A stretch of 8,370 nucleotides of DNA from NCBI GenBank assembly GCA_013204125.1, contig JABMOP010000300.1, forward strand, positions 1 to 8,370, in the 5' to 3' direction. The position numbers and the translations under genes were made by a program. The notes under the pieces were generated by a model, which saw only the letters and a list, made by a program, of their open reading frames with translations, ran no database searches and was not told the DNA's origin. The DNA is from Rhodospirillales bacterium. Its GTDB lineage: Bacteria > Pseudomonadota > Alphaproteobacteria > Rhodospirillales > UBA2165. Positions 1 through 5,512 of this stretch are shown in pieces (the first letter of the stretch is position 1; the number at the start of each line of letters is the position of its first letter).

Positions 1-1014
1 GCCATGCACGAAGCCTTGGATAAATCCGGCGCCGGCGCCGGCGGCACCCGTAATATTTCCGGCACCAACCATTTTCATGTCCTTCTTGAGGATGAGCTGG
101 CCAATCTCCATCAATGCGAAGCCGCCCTGATTTTCACCTCCGGCTACGTCGCCAATTTAACAACCCTCAGCACCATCGGCGCCATGATGCCGGGCCTCGT
201 TATTGTTTCCGATTCGCTCAATCATAATTCAATGATCGCCGGCATCCGTCATTCGCGCGCCGAAAAGAAAATATTCGCCCATAACGATTTGGACGATCTG
301 CGCGCCAAATTGGACGAGATTGAAAAAGGCCGCCCAATCATGATCGCCTTTGAATCCGTCTACTCGATGGATGGCGATATCGCCCCAATCGAACAGATTT
401 TAGATATCGCCGACGATTACGGTGCCCTTACTTTCATCGACGAAGTTCACGCCGTCGGCCTCTACGGCGAAAATGGCGCCGGCGTAGCGGAACGCGAAGG
501 CCTTATGAACCGCATCGACGTCATCCAGGGAACCCTGGCCAAAGGCTTCGGCGTCGTCGGCGGCTATATCGCCGGCTCGGCGGCGCTTTGTGACTTCATC
601 CGCTCCTACGGCGATGGATTTATATTTTCAACAGCCATTCCTCCTTCGGTTGCGGCCGGCGCGCTCGCCAGTGTCCGCTATGTGCGCGCCCATAATGAGT
701 TGAGAGAACTCCATCAGGAACGCGCCGCCCGCCTAAAACAAAAGCTTGCCGAAGCAGGCATCCCAGTGATGCCGTCGGTCAGCCATATCGTTCCGGTGCT
801 GGTCGGCGATCCGGTGTTGTGCAAACAGGCAAGCGATCAGCTTTTGTACAATCACAATATCTATGTCCAGCCGATCAACTATCCGACGGTGCCGCGCGGA
901 ACCGAACGGCTGCGCTTCACGCCGACGCCGCTCCACAATGATGCGGTGATGGACGAAATGGTCGCCTGCTTGACCGAAGTTTGGAAGCAGCTCGGCATCA
1001 AAGTCGCCGCCTGA
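1..1014 (+). CDS. hemA: 5-aminolevulinate synthase, 5'-truncated by window edge
   Basis: This PLP enzyme condenses glycine and succinyl-CoA to 5-aminolevulinate, the first step of the C4 route to heme and other tetrapyrroles in the cytoplasm. The reading frame is open at base 1, so the ATG at 4 is internal (Ala-Met-His). About 68 N-terminal residues are missing if the numbering of the Rhodobacter enzyme holds. Numbering from that Met, the family signature GTRNISGT lies at residues 14-21. His74 matches the ring-stacking His142, Asp146 and His149 in DEVHAVG match Asp214/His217, and Lys180 in GTLAKGFG matches the Schiff-base Lys248. The constant offset of 68 means no indels in the core. The C-terminal domain is intact and ends at TGA 1012-1014. 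Related alpha-oxoamine synthases (KBL, BioF) are less likely because the GTRNISGT and LAKGFGVVGGY segments are ALAS-like. No terminator is visible in the following 117 bases. Confidence 0.95.
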   Translation, partial: AMHEALDKSGAGAGGTRNISGTNHFHVLLEDELANLHQCEAALIFTSGYVANLTTLSTIGAMMPGLVIVSDSLNHNSMIAGIRHSRAEKKIFAHNDLDDLRAKLDEIEKGRPIMIAFESVYSMDGDIAPIEQILDIADDYGALTFIDEVHAVGLYGENGAGVAEREGLMNRIDVIQGTLAKGFGVVGGYIAGSAALCDFIRSYGDGFIFSTAIPPSVAAGALASVRYVRAHNELRELHQERAARLKQKLAEAGIPVMPSVSHIVPVLVGDPVLCKQASDQLLYNHNIYVQPINYPTVPRGTERLRFTPTPLHNDAVMDEMVACLTEVWKQLGIKVAA

Positions 1015-1057
1015 AAACGCCGCCCGATATTTTTTGCGCCGCCGCCACCCCACAACC

Positions 1058-1087
1058 TTGGGGTGCCCGGCCCGGCTGTGTTAGGAT
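1058..1087 (+). promoter_or_regulatory. possible sigma70-type promoter of the PadR-like gene
   Basis: A TTGGGG hexamer (1058-1063) and a TAGGAT hexamer (1082-1087) are separated by 18 bases, about 45 bases upstream of the ATG at 1132. The -35 element overlaps the right arm of a CACCCC-N8-GGGGTG inverted repeat (1046-1065), so a dimeric regulator binding there could block it. Both hexamers deviate from consensus, so this is tentative. The rest of the hemA/PadR-like spacer (1015-1131) shows nothing else recognisable. Confidence 0.3.
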
Positions 1088-1131
1088 ACGCGCCCGACCT
1101 TTAAAACGAGCGCAACTTAGCCAATCCGAAC

Positions 1132-1698
1132 ATGTATGCCGATAACACGCTGACCCCGAGAGAAGCTATCCGGCTCTGCGCACTGGGCACTTTGGCGTCT
1201 GGGCCGATGGGCTACGATGCGTTGGTGTTCGCGGTGCGCCATTTTATCAGCCGCATTACCGGCCCATCGCTGGAACTGATGGGCGAATCCATTGAGCTTC
1301 TCAAATTCGAATCCCTGATCGAAGAAAATGCGGGCGGCGACGGCGCGCCGGAACTTTCGATGACCGATCAGGGCCGCGCGGTATTTTTAACCCTCATGCG
1401 GGCCAATCTTCGCGCCGCTTCGGGTGACATCAACGATCTAGTGATGGCCTTGAAAATCCGCTTCATCGGCAAATTGCCGGCGAAAGATCAGCTTGGCCAA
1501 GCGGAAATTCTGATCGAGGCGTCCGAATCGGAACTGGCGCGCATCGAAGATCTTCGCGATCACCACAAAGCAGATTCCCCGAGGCTCGCCGAATGGCTGG
1601 AAATCGAGGTCGCAATGCTTGCCGACCGGCTGGATTGGCTGATGCATCTCCGCGCCCAAATCACCGAAGAAGGCGATAGCTCGCGCCATTCCGCTTAG
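1132..1698 (+). CDS. PadR-like winged-helix protein
   Basis: A 188-residue soluble protein that I place in the PadR-like winged-helix group by pattern only. Residues about 11-85 show the typical layout: a short helix, ALGTLASGPMGYDAL (17-31), a recognition-helix region with SLELMGESIELL (46-57), a beta-wing around LIEENAGGDGAPELSMTDQGR (62-82, described by its ends), and 'TDQGR' in the place of the usual 'T-x-x-G'. Residues about 120-175 form amphipathic helices, with RLAEWLEIEVAMLADRLDWL at 151-170 resembling the PadR C-terminal dimerisation helices. Members normally repress nearby or efflux/stress genes in response to small ligands; no ligand can be inferred here. It follows hemA on the same strand after 117 bases. 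The start has only a weak ribosome-binding site. Its TAG (1696-1698) overlaps the TAA of the convergent dehydrogenase gene. It could also be an unrelated winged-helix family. Confidence 0.7.
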   Translation: MYADNTLTPREAIRLCALGTLASGPMGYDALVFAVRHFISRITGPSLELMGESIELLKFESLIEENAGGDGAPELSMTDQGRAVFLTLMRANLRAASGDINDLVMALKIRFIGKLPAKDQLGQAEILIEASESELARIEDLRDHHKADSPRLAEWLEIEVAMLADRLDWLMHLRAQITEEGDSSRHSA

Positions 1699-2435
1699 AA
1701 CATATGCTGGCCACCGGTCACCCAAATTTCGGTGCCGGTGACATAGCTCGAATCCTCGCCCGCCAAATAATAAATAGCGCGGGCGACATCTTCGGGCGTG
1801 CCCATCCGGTTCAACGGGATGCGCGGGATCAACATTTCGTATTCCGGCTGGATCATGCCGGTTTCGATCTCGCCGGGGGAAACCGCATTGACGCGAACAC
1901 CGATTGCCGCAAACTCGTTCGCCATTTCGCGGGTCAGCGCCGACAAGGCCGCCTTCGACGATGAATAGGCCGACCCGGCGAAGGGATGGATCATATGACC
2001 GGCGATCGAGGTGACGTTGACGATGGCGCCGCCGCCCGATGACAGCGCCTGCGCGAACCCCCGACCAAGTTTTAAGGGCGCAAAGAAATTGAGTTCGAAA
2101 ACCCCCCGCCAAGCGTCGATATCACCGTTGAGGCAGCCCAGCCGTTCCTGATTGGGCGATTTCGGCGACATGCCGGCATTGTTGACCAAAGCGTGCAGCG
2201 GCTCCCCGCCCAGGGCCGCTTTGGCTTCGGTGATAAAATTCTCGACACCGCCCGTGTCAGCAAGATCAACCGAGATATGTGCCGCCCAGGCTTCGTTCAA
2301 TCCGCATTTTTCGGGCGGCGCCCCCCGAGAGCAGGTAATCACCCGCCACCCCCTCTCGATAAATAGCAGGGCGGCCGCGTGACCGATGCCGCGGCTGGCG
2401 CCGGTGATGATGGCGGTTTTTCTTCCCTTCTCCAT
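1695..2435 (-). CDS. short-chain dehydrogenase/reductase (classical SDR)
   Basis: A 246-residue NAD(P)-dependent oxidoreductase of the classical SDR family, with a single Rossmann fold and the usual length. The cofactor motif TGASRGIG is at residues 11-18, NNAG at 85-88, and the catalytic tetrad is Asn116-Ser143-Tyr157-Lys161 (YSSSK at 157-161). The C-terminal part has SPGEIETGM and the VTGTEIWVTGG strand expected of FabG-like enzymes. The substrate is not predictable; an annotation of 3-oxoacyl-ACP reductase would be over-specific. A frame extends 10 codons further upstream to an ATG at 2465, but the ATG at 2435 has AAGGAAG three bases away and starts right before the first Rossmann strand, so I chose it. 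It diverges from the SRAP gene over 55 bp and converges with the PadR-like gene with a 4-base overlap. Confidence 0.93.
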   Translation of the reverse strand: MEKGRKTAIITGASRGIGHAAALLFIERGWRVITCSRGAPPEKCGLNEAWAAHISVDLADTGGVENFITEAKAALGGEPLHALVNNAGMSPKSPNQERLGCLNGDIDAWRGVFELNFFAPLKLGRGFAQALSSGGGAIVNVTSIAGHMIHPFAGSAYSSSKAALSALTREMANEFAAIGVRVNAVSPGEIETGMIQPEYEMLIPRIPLNRMGTPEDVARAIYYLAGEDSSYVTGTEIWVTGGQHMF

Positions 2436-2490
2436 AGGCTTCCTTAATGCGATATTGTTCCACATACCTTATATACGATTTCGGGCGATC
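2436..2490. promoter_or_regulatory. divergent promoter region between SDR and SRAP genes
   Basis: These 55 bases separate the two divergent start codons and must hold the 5' signals of both genes unless the promoters lie inside coding sequence. The segment is AT-rich compared with the flanking genes. It contains a self-complementary TATATA (2470-2475) that could serve as a -10 element in either direction, but no good -35 hexamer sits at 16-18 bases from it on either strand. If it served the SRAP gene, the leader would be very short (under about 12 bases). Confidence 0.35.
2439..2445 (-). promoter_or_regulatory. ribosome-binding site deciding the SDR start
   Basis: On the minus strand AAGGAAG lies 3 bases before the ATG at 2435; its AAGGA core is 5 bases away. 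The alternative upstream ATG at 2465 has only AAGGT directly abutting it, which is badly spaced. Confidence 0.7.
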
Positions 2491-3090
2491 ATGTGTTCCA
2501 GATTTGAAAATAACGCGACCTTTGAAGAAGTGGCCCTGAGGTTCGATCTTGGGCCTCTTTCCGTAGCCGCCGCAGAATTCGCAGCCATGCCCGAAATTCG
2601 CCCGACCAACCGCGTGCCGGTGATTGGCGCCGGCGGCGTTCTGACCATGCTGCGCTGGGGGCTCGAAGTTTCATGGGATGCCAAGCCCATGATCAACGCC
2701 CGCGCCGAAACTTTGGCCGATAAACAAACGTTCCGCCCGCATTTAAAAAATCGCTGCCTGATCCCCGCCACCGCCTATTTCGAGTGGCGCACCGAACCTC
2801 ACCGCAAAATCAAAACCCGCATTCACTTGGGCAGTGATAAATTATTCGCCTTTGCCGGACTGTATGCAGACGACCGCTTTACCATCGTCACCTGCCGGCC
2901 GTCCACATCCATCGAACACATCCATTCGCGTATGCCGGTCATTGTCGCGCCGCAAAACGAAGCCCAATGGATATCCCCTGACTTAAAATTCGAAGAGGCG
3001 GCAAGCGCTCTGATCCCATTGGAGGCCGGCCAATTGGCATTTGAAGACGCCGAACCGCCGCCTCGGCAGAAAGACTTGTTCGGCGATTAA
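2491..3090 (+). CDS. SRAP (YedK/HMCES-type) abasic-site DNA-protein crosslink protein
   Basis: A 199-residue SOS-response-associated peptidase family protein. Family members expose Cys2 after removal of Met1 and link it covalently to abasic sites in single-stranded DNA, shielding them at replication forks. All expected residues are present: Cys2 in MCSRF, Asn69 in NARAET (69-74), Glu98 in AYFEWR, and His145 in HIHSRMP (143-149). The start must be the ATG at 2491, because only this one puts the Cys at position 2; the frame runs open to 2386, but that would bury the Cys and overlap the SDR gene. The protein ends RQKDLFGD, where QKDLF (193-197) resembles a beta-clamp-binding pentapeptide. The preceding ribosome-binding site is weak. 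It is divergent from the SDR and convergent with the amidotransferase operon. No LexA box is recognisable upstream. Confidence 0.93.
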   Translation: MCSRFENNATFEEVALRFDLGPLSVAAAEFAAMPEIRPTNRVPVIGAGGVLTMLRWGLEVSWDAKPMINARAETLADKQTFRPHLKNRCLIPATAYFEWRTEPHRKIKTRIHLGSDKLFAFAGLYADDRFTIVTCRPSTSIEHIHSRMPVIVAPQNEAQWISPDLKFEEAASALIPLEAGQLAFEDAEPPPRQKDLFGD

Positions 3091-3104
3091 AACCAGCAAG
3101 CCGG

Positions 3105-3134
3105 CCCGGCTCCCCCAGGCCGACCCGGCTCCCC
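3105..3134. repeat. 11-bp direct repeat, 19-bp period
   Basis: CCCGGCTCCCC occurs exactly at 3105-3115 and 3124-3134, just after the SRAP stop codon. No function is evident; it may be a small tandem duplication. Confidence 0.6.
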
Positions 3135-3200
3135 TATGCGCAGCAATGAGCGACCCCCTATATCTTGGGGCCGGACGCGACAAATTTTTTACGGTCCGGG

Positions 3201-3240
3201 CATATGCATTTATGTGCATTCATGTGCATTCATGTGCTTT
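3201..3240. repeat. four tandem decamers, consensus CATGTGCATT
   Basis: The units are CATATGCATT (3201-3210), TATGTGCATT (3211-3220), CATGTGCATT (3221-3230) and CATGTGCTTT (3231-3240). Each differs from the consensus by at most two bases. The following ten bases (TGCACGCTTT) are a possible degenerate fifth copy. The period of 10 bp places each copy on about the same face of the helix, as in iteron-like or cooperative operator arrays. It could equally be a slippage-generated microsatellite. Confidence 0.75.
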
Positions 3241-3344
3241 TGCACGCTTTTACGGGGTGCGTCTTCCGGGCACCGACCTAGCAATTGTTGAGATGCAGCA
3301 TGAGGGAGACTCATCTTATTCACGATATCAAAGAGCAGACCGCC

Positions 3345-3372
3345 TATATAGAACAAAATAGGTACATTTCAA
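3345..3372 (-). promoter_or_regulatory. orphan sigma70-like promoter match
   Basis: On the minus strand, TTGAAA (3372-3367) is followed after 16 bases by TATATA (3350-3345), a good -35/-10 match. It points left into the repeat region and the 3' end of the SRAP gene, with no gene on that strand before the SDR. It could drive an antisense or small RNA, or be a chance match in AT-rich DNA. Confidence 0.25.
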
Positions 3373-3406
3373 GGGGCGGAAAAAAAATCGGGTTTGCGCG
3401 CGCATT

Positions 3407-3460
3407 GTCCAACCGCTCCGGGCTTAAGCCCTTGAACGGATCGCGACCAAGAGATTGGAC
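3407..3460. repeat. 12-bp perfect palindrome inside an inverted repeat
   Basis: GGGCTTAAGCCC (3420-3431) is a perfect palindrome. It is enclosed by inverted arms GTCCAA (3407-3412) and TTGGAC (3455-3460). On the minus strand a T8 run (3387-3380) follows about 20 bases after the outer arm, too far for a standard Rho-independent terminator of the amidotransferase operon. A protein-binding site or element remnant is possible. Confidence 0.45.
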
Positions 3461-3506
3461 CACAGCGCTCATGATATTTGTTCTTGAAGTCACGGTTGTA
3501 TTCAGA

Positions 3507-4190
3507 TCATTTTGGAATAGCCGCATAAATAAAATCGAGGATATAGGGGCCGAAATCCTCCGGCAAATCCGCGGACAGACTATCGATGATCGATGCCGAC
3601 ATGGCGTCGCCGATCACCTCGCGGCGCGCGGCGGCCAGCGCCCGCAGGAATTCCGGGGTGAACTCGGGGTGCGGCTGCAATGTCAGGATATGGTCGCCGA
3701 CGCGCAGCCCGGCAAAACGGCAGAAATCCGACGAGGCGATGATTTCCGCGTTTGGCGGCAGCGCGACGACCTGGTCCTGATGCCAGGCGAGCAGGGAGGC
3801 GGGTGCATCCCGGCCCGCCATATCGTAACGTTTCAGCCCGCAGGACCAGCCGCCGGAAAATTTCTCGACCTTGCCCCCCAACGCCTCCGCGATAGCCTGA
3901 TGCCCGAAACAGATTCCCACCAGCGGCGTCCGCTCCTCATGCACACGACGCAGGAATGCATACAGTTTCGCAATCCAGGGGAAGCCGTCATACACGCCGC
4001 AACTCGAGCCGGTGACGACCCAAGCGTCGGCAACGGACGGTCGTGCCGGAAAATCATCCGCCAGCACGGCAAAGGTTTCAAACGCGATGTCCGGCCGGCC
4101 AAGCAGCCGCATGAACATCTCGTTGTAATCGCCATGTACATCGCGGAGTTCGTCCGGCGAATTCCCGGTCTGCAGGATTCCAATTCTCAT
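3507..4190 (-). CDS. class-I glutamine amidotransferase, possible gamma-glutamyl hydrolase of the operon
   Basis: A 227-residue stand-alone type-1 glutamine amidotransferase domain of the GMP-synthase-like kind. The catalytic triad is visible: Cys94 in GICFGHQ (92-98), His174 and Glu176 in QPHPEF (172-177). An oxyanion-type segment VVTGSSCGVYD (58-68) and WHQDQV (136-141) are also typical. Stand-alone members hydrolyse gamma-glutamyl amides or feed ammonia to a partner; no fused synthetase is present. Its ATG overlaps the oxidoreductase stop as ATGA (4187-4190), and AAGGT lies 6 bases upstream, so I prefer this start to an ATG ten codons earlier. In the Puu pathway the equivalent step, hydrolysis of gamma-glutamyl-GABA to GABA and glutamate, is done by PuuD of a different subfamily. 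By position this protein could do the same, but that is inference. Confidence 0.9.
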   Translation of the reverse strand: MRIGILQTGNSPDELRDVHGDYNEMFMRLLGRPDIAFETFAVLADDFPARPSVADAWVVTGSSCGVYDGFPWIAKLYAFLRRVHEERTPLVGICFGHQAIAEALGGKVEKFSGGWSCGLKRYDMAGRDAPASLLAWHQDQVVALPPNAEIIASSDFCRFAGLRVGDHILTLQPHPEFTPEFLRALAAARREVIGDAMSASIIDSLSADLPEDFGPYILDFIYAAIPK

Positions 4191-5512
4191 AATCCGACCT
4201 TGTCGCGAAGAGCATACCACCAGGACCCGAGAGTCGAATAAGGTGCGCGGAGCAGCCGCCCCCCTGGAAACGACACCCAGGGAAGCCCCGCGAACCCATC
4301 GAAACGCGATAGGTCACCATTGATCGCCTCGGCCAGAATGCAGCCGAACAGATGCGAGCCCGTTACGCCATGGCCGCTATAGCCGTGGGCGAAATAGACA
4401 TTCTCCTCGAGCCGCCCAAGCTGGGGAACCCGCGTGAAGGAAAGGGCAAAATTTCCGCTCCACGCATAATCGACCCCGATTCCCCGAAGCAATGGAAACA
4501 CTTTTTCCATATTGGGGCGGATTTTTGCGACGATATCGGCCGGATCCGTGCCGCCATAGACGACACCGCCGCCGAAGATCAGGCGCCGATCCGCGGAGAG
4601 CCGGAAATAATCCAATATGTACCGGCAATCCTCAACGCACATATCCGTCGGGAGGAGCGAAGCCGCGCGTTCGGCGTCAAGCTGTTCGGTCGCGATCATC
4701 TGCGTCGATACAGGCATGACCCGCGCGGCAAGTTCCGGCACGGCCTGTCCGAGATAGGCATTGCCGCAAAGCACGACGGTTTTCGCCGTGATGGTTCCCA
4801 TGGACGTTTTTACAATGGTTTTCCCGGCGGTTTTCCCGGCGGATCGATCGATTCCCGTCACCGGCGACAGTTCGAAAATCCGCCCGCCCAGAGATTCGAA
4901 GGCGCGGGCTTCGCCAAGGGCCAAATTCAGCGGATGCATATGCCCGCCGGACCGATCCATCATTCCCCCGACATAGAGGTCGCAGGCGACGTGCCGGCGG
5001 ATACCGTCCCGATCGAGCATTTCATGATCGTCCATACCGTGCCGCCGCCACAGCGCCTGCTTCGCTTCCAGCGCGCGCATGTGCCTGGCCGTATAGGCGG
5101 CATAAACGTTGCCATGCTTGAGGTCGCAGTCGATGCTGTAGCGATCCACCAGGCGGTAGATGATCCGGGCGCCTTCCTGCAGAAGCCCACCGACGAAGGC
5201 GCCCGTTTCCGGCCCGTGCCGCCGCTCAATAACATCCAGCCCGGCGTTGAGGCCGTTCACCACCTGCCCGCCATTGCGGCCCGACGCGCCCCATCCAATA
5301 CGGGCGCCCTCAACAAGGGTGACGTCATAGCCTTTTTCGGCGAGGTGGATTGCCGTGGACAGGCCGGTATAGCCGGCGCCGACGACGCAGATATCCGCCA
5401 CCTCCCCGCCCGTCAGGATCACCGGATTCCGGGCGGTGTTCGCCGAGGCCGCGTAGTAGCTGCCGGGATAGGAGCCGTCCCCCGCATAGGTCTGAGCCGT
5501 GCCGGTCATCAT
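4187..5512 (-). CDS. FAD-dependent amine oxidoreductase (DAO family, PuuB-like)
   Basis: A 441-residue flavoprotein of the D-amino-acid-oxidase/glycine-oxidase fold, similar in length and motifs to gamma-glutamylputrescine oxidoreductase. The dinucleotide fold starts at about residue 40 with GAGYTG (45-50) and the ribose-binding acidic residue Glu68. GWGASGRNGGQV (73-84) is the motif seen in PuuB- and DadA-like enzymes. The C-terminal FAD loop contains YFAHGYSGHGVTGSHLFG. No signal peptide is seen, so a cytoplasmic location is likely. Expected chemistry is oxidation of an amine C-N bond to an imine or aldehyde, giving ammonia and reduced acceptor; the substrate is probably the gamma-glutamyl amine made by the upstream synthetase. 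The start at 5512 overlaps the synthetase TGA as ATGA; a second ATG follows at once at 5509. The stop overlaps the amidotransferase start. Confidence 0.92.
   Translation of the reverse strand: MMTGTAQTYAGDGSYPGSYYAASANTARNPVILTGGEVADICVVGAGYTGLSTAIHLAEKGYDVTLVEGARIGWGASGRNGGQVVNGLNAGLDVIERRHGPETGAFVGGLLQEGARIIYRLVDRYSIDCDLKHGNVYAAYTARHMRALEAKQALWRRHGMDDHEMLDRDGIRRHVACDLYVGGMMDRSGGHMHPLNLALGEARAFESLGGRIFELSPVTGIDRSAGKTAGKTIVKTSMGTITAKTVVLCGNAYLGQAVPELAARVMPVSTQMIATEQLDAERAASLLPTDMCVEDCRYILDYFRLSADRRLIFGGGVVYGGTDPADIVAKIRPNMEKVFPLLRGIGVDYAWSGNFALSFTRVPQLGRLEENVYFAHGYSGHGVTGSHLFGCILAEAINGDLSRFDGFAGLPWVSFPGGRLLRAPYSTLGSWWYALRDKVGL

Larger units (their letters stand above)
3091..3506. other. 416-bp gene-free, repeat-bearing region between convergent genes
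   Basis: No convincing gene on either strand; open frames here are either under about 60 codons or antisense extensions of the amidotransferase gene. Its AT content rises from about 3180 onward. It holds an 11-bp direct repeat (3105-3115, 3124-3134), a CCCC-N8-GGGG inverted repeat (3155-3170), CCGGAC/GTCCGG arms flanking a T6 run (3171-3199), the phased decamer array (3201-3240), a promoter-like pair on the minus strand (3345-3372), an A8 run (3380-3387), and a palindrome nested in a GTCCAA/TTGGAC inverted repeat (3407-3460). No canonical stem-plus-T-run terminator is seen for either flanking gene. It may be a decayed remnant of a mobile or regulatory element. Confidence 0.6.

Noticed and set aside
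1046..1065. CACCCC-N8-GGGGTG as a hemA terminator
   Set aside because: The stem is followed by GC-rich sequence with no T-run; the only T-run lies before it.
1438..2112. Open frame of 224 codons on the minus strand
   Set aside because: Overlaps the SDR gene in another frame and the PadR-like gene antisense; composition is Arg/Gly/His-rich and domain-free.
2386..2490. Upstream extension of the SRAP reading frame
   Set aside because: It would remove the required Cys from position 2 and overlap the SDR coding region.
3201..3240. Decamer repeats as a CRISPR array
   Set aside because: The repeats are 10 bp and contiguous, with no spacers and no cas genes.
3344..3526. Minus-strand frame of 60 codons after the amidotransferase
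   Set aside because: Unrecognised sequence, overlaps the amidotransferase 3' end, and no convincing ribosome-binding site; I could not support it as a gene.
3285..4241. Plus-strand frame starting in the repeat region
   Set aside because: Most of it is antisense to the amidotransferase gene. The first part in the spacer has no recognisable motif.
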